In this document: positions 11,134-22,683 of the stretch, in pieces | Numbering within the stretch: the stretch's first letter is position 1 | How the letters are laid out: each line of letters starts with the position of its first letter | Assembly: GCA_015680685.1 (NCBI GenBank) | Contig: MNCI01015885.1 | Location: 5,622-69,347 of the forward strand | DNA: 63,726 nt | Direction of reading: 5' to 3' | Source: Gnetum montanum | Taxonomy: Eukaryota; Streptophyta; Gnetopsida; Gnetales; Gnetaceae | Notes under the pieces: model-generated | Database searches by the model: none | Told to the model about the DNA's origin: nothing | The model's input: only the letters and a program-made list of their open reading frames with translations | Translations under genes and position numbers: made by a program

Positions 11134-12056
11134 TGATAAGTAGCATTTCTTCATTGTGTTGGTAAGGCCTCATCGACATAGCTTCGTCAATTAGGCCTCG
11201 TCAACGAGCCTCCTCGATGCAGCCTCATCAACAAGGCCTTGTCGATGTAGTGTTTGATTTTTACCTATAAATATGCACATACTTGTTGCATTTATGGAAA
11301 TCATATTTTAGTAGTAGCAAAACTCTTGTAGTTTGTTCATTTGAGAGTTAGAATATTGCTCTTAAGTGCTTAAAGTAGGAGTGATTAAGTATACAGATCT
11401 TTATTTGAGCATTATTGTACTTGAGCATGACAGTCTGTGCAGCAATAAAGATGAGGTTTCTGATAAACCTTGGAGGACTCTAGATAGATTAAATATTTTA
11501 TTTATGTTTTCAATGTTTTTAATTAATTTATTTATTAAAAAATTTTCAGTAATTAAGCTAATGAACTAATTAAGCAAGATCAGCCAGATAGATTAAACAC
11601 ATAAGTACAATTGCTTCGAGCGTAACACATATTCAATTGGTAATCCTAGTAGCATTATAGCTTAGTGGGCCTAGTGGCGTAGCTCCTAGTAATCCAACAA
11701 TGGATACATGGGTTGAGGATGTGTACAGAAAGTGGGATTAGCTACTTATGTTAGGACTAGCTAGAAATTAGTAGGTTAGCTACATTGAATTAGCCATTAA
11801 ATTACCTTATATTTCTCTCTATTTAGGCATTAGGACTATAAAACATAAAACTATAAAAATCATGTCTCAATTACACTTAACCATACCATGTGCTTCACAA
11901 GTGTAATTGGGAACAAAATGAATGACCTTAAGGCAAGGTTCACTACGTAGAAGACTAGTGTACTAGAAACTAATAAAGTCCATAGAATTTGACTGGATCA
12001 CGTATGAACTCTTGTGATTCATATGGTTGGGTGTAGGGGTATCTCATCGTTCATCA
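11134..12056 (+). repeat. B1 5' LTR
   Basis: It starts TGATAAGTAGCATTTC, aligning with TCATGAGTCACATTTC of the 3' LTR at 22684, and ends CATCGTTCATCA. It is 923 bases long, almost the same as the B2 LTR (924). U3 holds repeated GGCCTCATCGAC-type motifs (11165-11250) before a TATA box, CCTATAAATATG (11264-11275). The last 150 bases resemble family-A LTR ends. Confidence 0.88.
11165..11250 (+). promoter_or_regulatory. GGCCTCATCGAC-type repeat array in B1 U3
   Basis: At least five related units occur, for example AGGCCTCATCGACA, AGGCCTCGTCAACGA and AAGGCCTTGTCGATG. Several are partly inverted relative to each other. The array ends shortly before the TATA box. The same units are in the 3' LTR (22706-22795) and, reversed, in B2 (58060-58145). 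This is the positional counterpart of the family-A palindromes. Confidence 0.6.
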
Positions 12057-12075
12057 TTGGCACCATTGTCATAGA
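12057..12075 (+). other. Primer-binding site of B1, tRNA-Asp-like
   Basis: TTGGCACCATTGTCATAGA follows the LTR. It fits the tRNA-Asp-type site of A1 with several changes, mostly G to A. Confidence 0.7.
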
Positions 12076-12208
12076 TATTGTTTGTTGAAACATGCATTAT
12101 CTAGGATTAGTTAATATTATTTATATCATTGGATGAACTCAAGATCAACATTACTCTCAATGACGTATAAACTACCAAGCACATTGATAATTTTATTCAT
12201 TTTTTAAA

Positions 12209-13960
12209 ATGTCTTCTTCTTTCCATAGATGTGAAGATGTCAAACTGTTAGTCCCATGGGAGCGTAAAGTGGCATATACTCATCTAGATGAGTATGTACT
12301 GGACTTCACCTTCATCCTACATGAAGATGAACAGCTGCAATGACATGATATGGAGGGCAACATTGTTTTACTTTCCAATCGATCTGTACCCGAGATGCTG
12401 CTTCAAACTCTTAAGAATTTGGGCATCTCAAATATTCATGAAGAATATATTGTGAATGGTTATGAAAATTGGGACTACCATCCCACTGAAACAAAACATA
12501 GGCGAGATCAACACTAGAAGCAGTACCATGAGTTTACAAAGGGGAAACACTTTAATAATTCCTTATTCTTGCTATACCAAGATGACAATGTGGATCCTCC
12601 TCCTGAGGATTCTTAATATCAAAATTATCCACCCTCTGTTATTAGTGATGAAGTTGTGACCCTAAACCTGCAACCCACTATTCATAAACTAGGTTCAAGA
12701 AAGAGTGACAGTCAAGGTAGGGACTTGGGCAAGCACCAAAATGACAAGGGATCTAAGTATGATGGTCATGATAAACAAAGAGGTGGTGGCAGACACTACA
12801 GTGGTTATGGTGGTCCACCTTCTTCTTCATCCAATTCCAAACATTCCTCTTCATCTTCTAGTTTTCATAGAAAACATCGTCAGGATAATCATGGTGAAGG
12901 TAATTAATGAGACAACAATGACTGTGAAGGCCACCAAGACCAAAGGGATGGTCAAAACCATCATCTGCTTCATCAACGCAGTAATGATGATGAACCTCTA
13001 TTGGCAACTTGAAGCATGCTGATCATTGTGATCATAACCACAAGAGGAAAAAAGAAACCAAAGAGAAAAATAGTGATCATAACCACAAGAGGCAAAAGAA
13101 CTGTAAACATGTCTACCAAAGTGGTAAGGGCAAAGTTGTGACCATAGATGAAGTTGTTGAAACCAACTCTAATGATGAAACTAATTGTGAAATTTGTCAA
13201 TACGAATATCCAAAGGGTTTTTGCCTTGTAGTGTCACACATACAAGAATCTAGGGTGTATGCATTGAATCCTAGACTAGCACATAGTCAAGCACCTAGAC
13301 AATTGCCTTTACATCAAGACAATCCAAGGAAATTTCATCAGCAAAAACAAGCATACTACCCAAGTGGAGCTCCTTCACAAGCTTATGAACAATACCAAAA
13401 ATGGTACCAACCATAATCATGGGGAATTCCATTGCCAAGGTAGCAGTACCCTTATAGGCAATCAGATCCATATGGGTACTATGTTTAGCAACCCATCTCT
13501 CTAAGAAGTTTTACAAGTCATACCTCATTTCAGCATTACTATTACCCTTCAACATATCACTGAATAGATTTACTATCTACTTGAGAAAAAAACCCATATC
13601 CAAACCACCCTTTGCATCTATTTGCACATACACCTTCAACTTCAACCTAGCTACCTCTTGCTCTATCCATGCAAGGTGATATTTTTTAATACATACAACA
13701 ACAAAATGCTACGAGGGATTTCCATTCACAACTAGCTTTCTAGGTGAGTGGTTTAGACAATCGATCTAGAAAAAGATCATTCTTTCAACCCAATAGTCAT
13801 CTCCAACCCTCACAACCGCGTATGACTAATCGTTCTGCATCCCCAATACCCTCATCCTCTGCATCAAATACCTTTGAGTGTCCTTCAAATCAAATGCCAC
13901 CTTGGATTTGCATTGTGATGCTAACTCATGTTGTTTTCAACTAGATCAAGGCTAGCAATC
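12209..13960 (+). pseudogene. gag: B1 gag with the capsid core deleted
   Basis: The start ATG at 12209 opens MSSSFHRCED and stays in one frame, with a few stops, to 12907. It includes YTHLDEYVLDFTFILHEDE, shared with A1, and a Gly/His/Ser-rich region ending in a serine run. At about 13016 the QLEAC reading seen in A1 at 5260 is followed at once by the basic linker KKETKEKN and the zinc-knuckle region CEICQYEYPKGFC (13187-13225). About 0.8 kb of capsid-like core present in A1 is missing. The knuckle His is Tyr here. A Pro/Gln/Tyr-rich tail continues to about 13960. The protein could not assemble a normal particle. Confidence 0.8.
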
Positions 13961-14385
13961 TTCCCATGAAAAGATCTAACCTAGGAAGTCGACTCATTTA
14001 CCCATAGATCACTTGGCATGAGCCATGTAAGGCTCTTCTTGACTTTGGCTCTGGAGTTAATTTCATCTCCCATGACATGTACAAGGCCTAGAACCCACAG
14101 CCTCTCAAGAAGAGCAACATCCATCTAGAATTGGTAGATTAGTCAATTAGTATCCCTCTGGGATTAGTAGAGGACATTGAGACCATACTTTGTGGGTGGT
14201 CCTATCCTTCTAATTTTCTAGCGATCAAGGTTGAAAACTACAAAAGTGACTTCCTCATCATTATGGAAAGAGCTTGTTTAAGCACGGTCAATGCACATAT
14301 GGGCATAAGGAACCTCTCTTTGAAAATATCCAAAGAAATTGAATTTGGAAAGAAAGAGAAGAAGCATTCCATGCATCATGTATAG
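13930..14385 (+). pseudogene. B1 aspartic protease
   Basis: Colinear with A1 6929-7360. The active-site segment ALLDFGSGVNFISHDMYKA (14029-14085) keeps the catalytic Asp that A1 has lost. Downstream, IPLGLVEDIETILCGWSY and the C-terminal IIMERACLSTVNAHMG match, although the usual Gly of the GRxxL motif reads Glu. In-frame stops (for example in YKAxNPQ and VDxSIS) break it. It belongs to the gag-pol polyprotein and has no start of its own. Confidence 0.78.
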
Positions 14386-14779
14386 TGATAATGGGTGTAA
14401 TTACATGAAAAATATTTGGTCCATAAAAAGTACATACATAAAAGCATGCAATTAGTATACACAAGAAATCAATATTCAAAGGTGTCTATAGGTAATAGCC
14501 ATAAAATAAGAGGGCACTCAATGGCTGATGGCTGACTCAGATAGTAGCACATTATGTATGGAACCAATTAAGAGTATAACATGTGCTTATGTTGAAGGCA
14601 TGGATAAACTTGAACAAGTTCACCCCCCACTCTCTGATGAAGATGATGATACCTATTGGGAAGAGTTGAAAATCCTTGATAACTTCAACTAGGAGCCCCT
14701 AGAGCTAAAACCTTTACTGGCTAGCATGGAATATGCATTTTTAAACAATGGTAAATTGGTCACAATTAATTTCAAACTT

Positions 14780-16150
14780 GCTCCTAAATAAAAAGAAAAG
14801 CTGTTAAAGGTGGTTAACAAATGGCCAACAGCCTTTGCTTGGTCATATCCTAAGCTAACAAGAATGAATCCAAGGATATGCTAGCATTGCATTTACACTG
14901 ACCTAACCATGAAGCTTAGAAGATAACTACAGAGGTGATTGAACCCCAAATTGAAGCAAATCATCAAGGAGGAAATTGAACAACTTCTCAAGGTAGGATT
15001 CATCTATCCGATTGTAGATGGTGAGTGTGTTAGCCCACTTGTAATTGTGCTAAAGAAAGGTGACAAATGGTATGTTTGCATTGACTTCAGGCTATTGAAT
15101 ATGGCAACATTTAAGGATCATTTTTCATTACCATTTGTAGATCAAGTGTTGTACATCATATCCAAACATTGTTATTATAGCTTCTTGGATAGTTATAGTG
15201 GCTATAACCAAATCCAAATTGTGCCAAAAGATCAGGCCAAGACAACATTCACAAGTCCCTAGGGGACTTTTTCATATTGTAAGATGTCATTTGGTCTATG
15301 CAATGGCCTTGCAACATTTCAATGCTTGGTCCTTACTATTTTCCAATAGTAGATCGGTAATGGTATGGAAGTCTTCATGAATAATTTTTCCACCTATGGA
15401 GCTACATTTAAGCAAGCCTTGGACTTCCTTGAGCAAGTACTAAAGAGATGTGTTGAAACAAATATATGGCTTAACTGGCAAAAGAGCCATCTCATGGTTC
15501 AAGAAGGCATTGTACTAAGGCATAGAATCACTCAAGTAGGAATTGAGGTAGACCTAGAAATGATAAGGGTCATCCAAGGAATAACATACCAGCCAGAGAT
15601 AGTTAAATATGTTTGGTCATTCTTTGGACACATTGGCTACTACTGGTGATTCATTGAGAATTTATCTAAGACTGAAAAATCATTGGTAGAGCTTACAAAG
15701 AAAGATGCACCTTTCATCTAGACCAAGGAATGTGAACATGCATCCCAACAGTTAAAGGAGAAACTTGTAGAAACACCAATCCTACAAGTACTAGACTGGT
15801 CTAGGCCCTTCCACATCATGATGGATGCATTTAAATACACCTTGGAAGTAGTGCTCACACAGATGGATGATAAGAAATGCCCATACTACATCAACTACAT
15901 GAGCCAAAGCATTGTGGGAGCATAGTTAAATTACACCACCATAGAAAAAGAACTAATGGTTGTGGTGTATGCTCTTGAAAAGTTTAGGCACTATATGCTT
16001 GGCTACAAAGTATTTGTGCACACGGACCATAGTGCGTTTGCTTTCTCATGAACACATCGATGGTGAGCTCTCATATGATATGGTTACTCATGACCTTATA
16101 GGAATTTGATCTCACAATGATAGATCTAAAAAGGATAAAAAATATGGTTG
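14780..16150 (+). pseudogene. B1 reverse transcriptase and RNase H, YxDD-type site reads NN
   Basis: RT copies the genomic RNA into DNA. Visible motifs are IIKEEIEQLLKVGFIYP (14954), VSPLVIVLKKG, WYVCIDFRLLN, FLDSYSGYNQI (15183), MSFGLCNGLATFQ (15284) and VFMNNFSTYG (15371). In relatives the last motif has two catalytic Asp where this copy has Asn-Asn. RNase H follows: HIMMDAFKYTLEVVLTQ (about 15815) and NYTTIEKELMVVVYALEKF (about 15930) with VHTDHSAF. Two long stop-free stretches remain (14939-15262 and 15365-15649). A stop after FTSP and several frameshifts disable the rest. The sequence style fits Athila-like pol. Confidence 0.9.
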
Positions 16151-16239
16151 CTAACCATCTCTCTTACTTGAGATGGAATAATAAAGAGGAGGAGAGCCCA
16201 CTCTTTGATCAATTTCTAGACAAACTCCTCTTTACAGGA

Positions 16240-17560
16240 GCACTAAATGATCAAATGCCCATAAAAACAACCTAGTATAAAGGCATCCTCACCTATCTCC
16301 TCACTCAGAAGATGCCAAAAGATCTTGAATTTAGAAAGAGGAAAATATTTCTTCATTGAGCCAAATATTTTATGGAAATCAATGGATACATTTACAAGGT
16401 GTGCATTAATGGCCTGATTCATTGGTGTGTCCCTGACAAAGATCAATTGCATGTTCTTCAGGGTGCTCACGAAGGGCCTTGTAGAAGCCACTATGTAGGG
16501 AGACACATGGTCATAAAAATCATAATGGTAGGATACTATTGGTGTACAATCTTTAGGGATGTCCACCAGTTTGTCTAATCTTGTGAACATTGTCAATGAG
16601 ATGGGGGGATGACCCCTCGCATGGAAGATCCTTAATAGTGGATTCAACCACTAGAACCTTTTGAAATAAGGGGCATTGACTTCATGGGTTCCATCACACC
16701 CATGTTCAACGAAAAGGCATATATAATCGTAGTAGTTGACTACTACACAAAATGGTGGGAAGTAGCAGTTGTTACTAATTGAACATCATCTACTATTGCT
16801 AGATTTATACAACAAAATATTGTAAATAGGTTTGGGGTTCCACATTCACTAATTTCTGACAATAGAACTTATTTCACAAGTGCCACTTTTAGAAAGTTAA
16901 TGGAACGCTTGGGGGTTAAACATAAATTAACAGCCTACCAACCCTAAGCCAACGGTCAAGAAAACATAACCAAATGAGAGATCACAAGAATATGAACATG
17001 GACCATTAGCAAATATAGGAAAGGTTAGAGTACAAAACTTAATGATTTCCTTTGGGCTTATCATTCAACATGAAAACTTCCTATTGGCTAGTCTTCCTAC
17101 AAGTTGGTGTATAGAAAACTTCTAATGCTTCCGATTCAATTCGAGCATCATACACTCTCAACAACCTATGATCTAAATCATGACCTAAGTCTAGCATAGA
17201 AAGAAATATTGATCAACTTGAATGTGCTAGATGAAAATCAATTAGTGGCCCTATATTTGAATGAGGTGCACAAGGCATTCAACAAGCAATGTCATGACCT
17301 AAGAATATGAAAGGTAAAACTTCGACTAGGAGATAAGGTCCTCTATTAGAACCCCACACATGTATTCCAAAAGGAAAAATTTCAAAAATTATGGGAGGGA
17401 TCTTATATAATTGATAAAACCTTTTCCTAATGAGCCATGCTAATCTACAAGCCTAGAAGCTCAAATAAAATTTAGTTGATCAACATCCAACAAGTAAAAC
17501 CTTTTCTTGAACCAAGATAGGCCAATGCAACTACCACCTTGATGGATGGACAACCACATT
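16240..17560 (+). pseudogene. B1 integrase
   Basis: Integrase inserts the element DNA into the genome. The HHCC zinc-binding region is present (HEGPCRSHYVGRH .. SCEHC, 16467-16600). The catalytic core has VVVDYYTKW (first Asp, 16738), ISDNRTYF (second Asp, 16858) and ANGQENITK near 16951, where a Glu occurs one residue before its usual place. The C-terminal part includes VKLRLGDKVLY and EKFQKLWEGSYII (17310-17415) and ends near FLEPR (17515). Frameshifts and stops are frequent. The tail matches A1 near 7700 and B2 at 63390-63726. Confidence 0.88.
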
Positions 17561-19540
17561 CCATTTTTTGGATCCCTCCTTCCAACTTAATTATGGGGTA
17601 GATAGCCATCCATCCTATCAATCCATATGACTTCTCAGTTTTTCTATTTTTTGTTTTCCACATTTTTGGTTTTACAAGTTATTTATTTTACAAATTTTTG
17701 ATTTTTGATTTTCAAATTTTTCTAATTTTCCACCATTGTTAATACCTTTGAACCTTTCTTGATTATTTTACACTTTCTAATATATTTTGTTTTTTTCAAG
17801 TATGATATTTCCTCATTTTTGCAAATAAAATTGCTTTATTACCACAAGACACAGTGTCGCCTCTATTGTTGTTTACTAATGATGGTTTGTGCTTAATGTT
17901 GTGATTGTTAATGTCTAGTCTCTATTTTTGAATTCTAATTTCTAATGTCTATGACATGGTTTATTTTTCATGGAATAGGTGGTGAGTCCACATCATCTGC
18001 CCATCCAATAAACTCTATGGTTTTTCTTGTTTTGGAAATTTGAAGTTCCTTCCATTAAAGAAACTTTTAATCAATCAATGACCTTCGTAGCTTCATAATT
18101 AGGAACGATTTAAAGGTTTGTAAAGGGTGTAACTTTAAGGATACTCAATACTCTTTGACTCTTCTATTTTCTTGAGTTCTTGAGTGTTTTTCACTGACTT
18201 CTTACCATTCCATTTCAACCACTAATAGGAGGTTAAATAAAGTATTTGCATGGTGTGGTTCCCATCAAAAAAAACATGATGGGAATTCAAAGCACACCCC
18301 TTAGACAAATAAACAAGCTACAAGCATTGGTTATGGGACTAGAAAGACATGCACCCATGCTTAAAGGTTCCCTTTAACTAAGGCTCTCTCTCAATTCCTA
18401 CTTCTCTCTTTTCTTCTATTTATGGAATGTTGGGTGTTTTGTGGAAGCACTCTTGTGTCTCATGTATGTGGAATAGTCTTAGAGTGGTAATGCAAAGTCA
18501 CTGAAAGTGGCTAGTTTTAGTCTGGACTAAGGATGGATCTTCTTAAGTCATTTTAAACAAAAATTCCACAAGGGACTTCTTATGACCTCAATTTTGAATT
18601 TCATTTCACCTTCTCCATCATCCATCCATACTTCCATAGCTCACCTCACTATCGGGTTCTATGTTATGCTTTATGTCTTAGAATAATGTGTTTGAATTCA
18701 CGGATGATTCTTTTTTATTGGTCCTTAAATTTTCATGACCATTAATCAACTATGGGGTCCACAAACTTCTTAGTTGAGGTTATGCAAGGGCAAAAAGGGC
18801 ATAAGCCTACTATGAGGAGGACCCACTTGCATAGCTTTTGGTTTGATTAGTTAGGTTCTTTACCTTAGACATTGCTATAATCCTATCTTTCACGTATTCC
18901 ATTATGTACTCTACTCAGTGCTCAATATTTTATTTCATTCATCCTCTGAATCATTTTTCTCCATTTTCAAAATTTATGAGCTCCAACACCCTCTTCTTAT
19001 ATTTTCATACTAATTCTTGGCCTTTTGAGCTTTCATTTGACCCTAATTTCCTTCAAAAACTCTTTGTATTTTGCAAGTTCGACCAAAGTCAACAGTCATC
19101 TATAGTGATCAACAACTATGTCAATGCAACCCAAAAACCCTATATATACCATCATAAACTTTGAAATTTTTATCATTTTCCTCATAACACATGGGGAGTT
19201 TTTATCATTTTTCAAAGCCCAAAACCTTCCAAATCCCTTAGCTTCCCAACCATTTATCCAAATCACTCCATTCTTCAATCATGCAATTACCAAAGGTAAG
19301 CTCTTTATCGTATGGGCCACAAACCTTAAGGTTTCTGATGAAATTCTTGAAAATTTTTATAACTCTCCCAAAGGGTTCATAACCTTAACAATATACAAAC
19401 ATCAATTTTTTTTAGAGTTAACCCTTTCAACAACCTCTGGGATGATTTATTAACAATAACACATAAATAAAATAATGATTAGAGAAATTAAATCAACCAT
19501 AATCACAACTTAGCCAACACTAACTATCCTAAAGAGATAA
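17561..19540 (+). other. B1 untranslated spacer after integrase
   Basis: No convincing gene is present. T-rich runs, the conserved hairpin (18259-18285) and a block shared with A1 and B2 lie here. A TATA-like CCCTATATATACC at 19137-19149 precedes the accessory frame by about 400 bases. The same arrangement recurs in B2 (61709-61721) and A2. Confidence 0.65.
18259..18285 (+). other. Conserved spacer hairpin, B1 copy
   Basis: Perfect 8-base arms TTCCCATC and GATGGGAA flank an 11-base A-rich loop. The immediate flanks GCATGGTGTGG and TTCAAAGCACACC are conserved in A1 and B2. Confidence 0.7.
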
Positions 19541-19551
19541 AGGTATCCCAA

Positions 19552-22440
19552 TTGATTCATGTTATAGAACGATTGCTAACCCATGGTCTTATTGTGATTA
19601 TAGATGGAACCAAGACTGACACGTCCACAGGAAGAAGAACCTTATCAACCAAGGGAGAAATGGCCCAAAGCTGGAAGGGGCCAACAAGAACAAGCCCAAG
19701 AACTGCCAAAAGAAAACCATGTAATGAGACATCTTTGTGAGGAGATCGAAGTAGAATATGTTTGAAAGATTCTAGAAGAAGAAGTGCCAATAGAGCAATC
19801 ACAATGAGGGGAAGCACCAAGACCCATGCCAAGGCTTGAAGTCACTTTAACTTAAATTTTCCTTGACATCGTCAGGTCTTGAGAGATTCAATGCTTAGTT
19901 TTCCAAGAAACAAACTTCAGGCCATTTCTAGAGAAAGCTCTAGTAGAAGCCAAAACACAATTGCAAACCTCCTCCATGTGGCCAATCATCACATCTAGTG
20001 GGAAATGGTACATGGGAGAGACATATATCTTCTAGAACAATAGAAGGCAAAGGCCCACAATAAAAATCAAGGATATTCAGGTATCCTACTTGATCGAGGT
20101 TATCATGCAGACACTGGGGTTGCCTGATATTGGGACATAGTTGGCAGAGCTATTAACACAAGGTGATCCTAAGGTCAAAAAGGAGTGGACTCAATGGTGT
20201 TATGAGGTTAACTATAAGGAGTATGGCATGCTCACACTAGTGGAGCACATCGACTTTCAAATTGTGACTTATTACCTCAATACAATGGTAAGGCCCAGTA
20301 AGGTGATCACCGTTTACACCCAACCATGTGCCACTCTAAGTGAGAGATTTCGTGTAAACCTTCCACAACTAATCTATTTGGAGATCAAAAAGTGTTTCAA
20401 GGAAAATGAACATATAAGGAAAACCTTACCCTTTTCATGCCTCATTCAAAAACTTTGCAAAAGGGTAGGAATCATCAGCTATGTCAACGATAATTAGGCA
20501 TACTCCTTTGGCTTCATGGTCTTAAATCAAGAAAGAAAATACACCTACCACAACTAAAGAAGAAAAATAGCTACCACAACCATTGCCTACTCAAGAAATA
20601 ATGTCAAAGCCTATGTAACTATTGAGTGCTTGTGCAAAATCTGAGAGCAACTCTAGTGTGAGCAAGAGAAGTGTGCAAGGATGAGTAGTGCAAACCCATT
20701 TATGTATTGACTAGCAATAAGTCATCTTAATGAGGTGGCTTAAACAATCAGCTAGATGGAAAGGGGTGGACCAATATTCTCTGCCCAATAAACATAGTTG
20801 ACCATGAGGTTTGATCCCAATGCTCCAGAGGTGACGATGTCATTATCGCAACATAATTTATTCTTAGAAATTTCTAAGACTACCACCTCCTTCTCGGTGC
20901 ATTTGGAGGAAGATGAAGGAACCACTATATTGGTGATGCAACACCAAGGGCAAGAGACTATGGTTGAAGTAGTTGCTGACTGCATCACCAAAGTACTTAA
21001 TGCACCTATGGCATTTGTATTAGAAATATTTGCACTTTGAGATGTGCAGACATCTGTAGGCACAGTCAGTGAAAAATTGAATGTAGCCCAGCATAAAGAA
21101 TTACTAGATTGACTGGTGGGGACCAAGAAACCGATTTTGGATATCTTTGATTTTCTAGATAACATCATCATGACCTAATTAGAGTTGCTAAAAGCAAGGG
21201 GCAAATGCATCATCTTGGAGGAGCAACTTGAAATGGCTCAAGCACAAAATCAATGCTTGTCCATGGAGGTGGTTAAATTACATGCCCATCTTGCTGATCT
21301 TGCACTCCTTAGCCCAAAAATAACCAAATAAGAAGCTTTCTAATAGCTTTAAGAATGACTCAAGAAGGCTAAGGAGGGAGCAATGATGACCTTAGTGAAG
21401 ACATATTTAGTTTAGAAGGACTTGGCTTAGATGCGTTAGGAGAACAAAGCACTAACCACAGAAAATCATAGCCTACACAATGTTGATGCTCAAAAGGAAC
21501 AATTGTAAGAATTCATTCTTCAACAGTAGGAGTAGCTAGCTAGGGTGAATATTGAATTAATAAAATTGGCCATTGAAAAATAGAATATTTTGATGGAAGG
21601 AGTTCATGCCTTACGCTAGAAATTTGCTATTGAGATTACTACCTAGAAAAACGAAGCTTTGAAAGTTGAAAAAGTTAAAGATCACTATAGAGACAAAGTT
21701 GGCCTACAGAAGGAAGTAAATGAGAAGCACATCCATATGGAAAAGGCAAAAATAAATGAAGCTCTCTAGAAATTTTAACAAGAAAAAGAAGTTTAGTAGT
21801 CCATCATTAATGGGATTTATGCCTACAACAAAGTGAAGATCTAACTAAAGGAGCTGCAGATAGAAGAGATGATAGAATACATAGAGTTGGCAAATCTCTG
21901 CTATGTGAACCTAGCAATCCTAGCTACCAGATGGCCATGGTCAAAGTTAGAAAAATAAGTGGCTAGTTCGTATTTGCTATACAAGGTAGAGTTCAAACAC
22001 CATAAAGACACCAAGTAGAAGTTTGAGACTACAAATTCTAAACTCGAAGTTCTCACAACATGATTCATAGATCAACGATCAACTACTAAGGACTTAGCCA
22101 AAAGGATGAATGATTACGAGGAGCTAAAGGATGCAGTCAAAGCATTCAACATTGAATGCAAACAATTCGTTGTCTAGTTTATCAATGCAAAGGAGCTCTT
22201 TCCAACAATCTCATGTCCCTAGGATGTGCCTCTTTTGACCCACATTGGTGAAGTTGCATAGATGGTGCATGATGCTACAAGTAAGGAGGAGAAAATGAAA
22301 GCATTACTGGATGCTTTTTTGCCATCGACTAGAAGTTGCAGTAGCAATAGAATAGCCATAGCCACCTTGATCGCTACACATGTGTGAAGCTGGTGAAACT
22401 CCCTCAGAACCTCAAGAACCATCACCGCTTAGGACTATCT
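19552..22440 (+). pseudogene. B1 accessory (env-position) frame: plant-transposon-like domain plus long coiled coil
   Basis: About 960 codons between integrase and the 3' LTR, where Athila-like elements keep an env-like or accessory frame. The segment 20141-22200 stays in one frame apart from stop codons. The N-terminal third resembles the putative plant transposon protein domain found in plant Ty3/gypsy elements: SGKWYMGETY, VEHIDFQIVTYYLNTMV and LPFSCLIQKLCKRVGI (about 20423-20475). From about 21180 to 22200 it is rich in Glu, Lys, Leu and Ala with heptad spacing (EEQLEMAQAQNQ, EALKVEKVKDHYRD, TTNSKLEVLTT), typical of a long coiled coil. No signal peptide or membrane segment is evident. The start is unclear. 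B2 carries a better preserved colinear copy. Function is unknown; a structural or trafficking role is inference. Confidence 0.75.
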
Positions 22441-22672
22441 AATCTTCCCCATCAAACTTCACATCATCAAGGAACATGCTATCCAATTTTGAAGAATCAT
22501 GCCATGGTGTTTAATTTTATGTTATGAACATCATCAATTTTGTAATGTGTTGGTTAGTACACTTAGGCACTCTGTTTTTGTCAAGTCAGTTTGTTTTGTT
22601 TGTGAATGATTAATCAATAATCCCATACCTTCCCAAGTTTGTAAAAGAAATTGAGGACAAGTTTTCATTTAG

Positions 22673-22683
22673 TTTTGGAGGTA
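22673..22683 (+). other. Polypurine tract of B1
   Basis: TTTTGGAGGTA precedes the 3' LTR, a diverged form of the A1 tract CATGGGGGTA. Confidence 0.6.

Noticed and set aside
19552-22440. A true viral envelope gene
   Set aside because: No signal peptide, membrane anchor or cleavage-like site is visible. The domain and coiled-coil content point to a non-envelope accessory protein.
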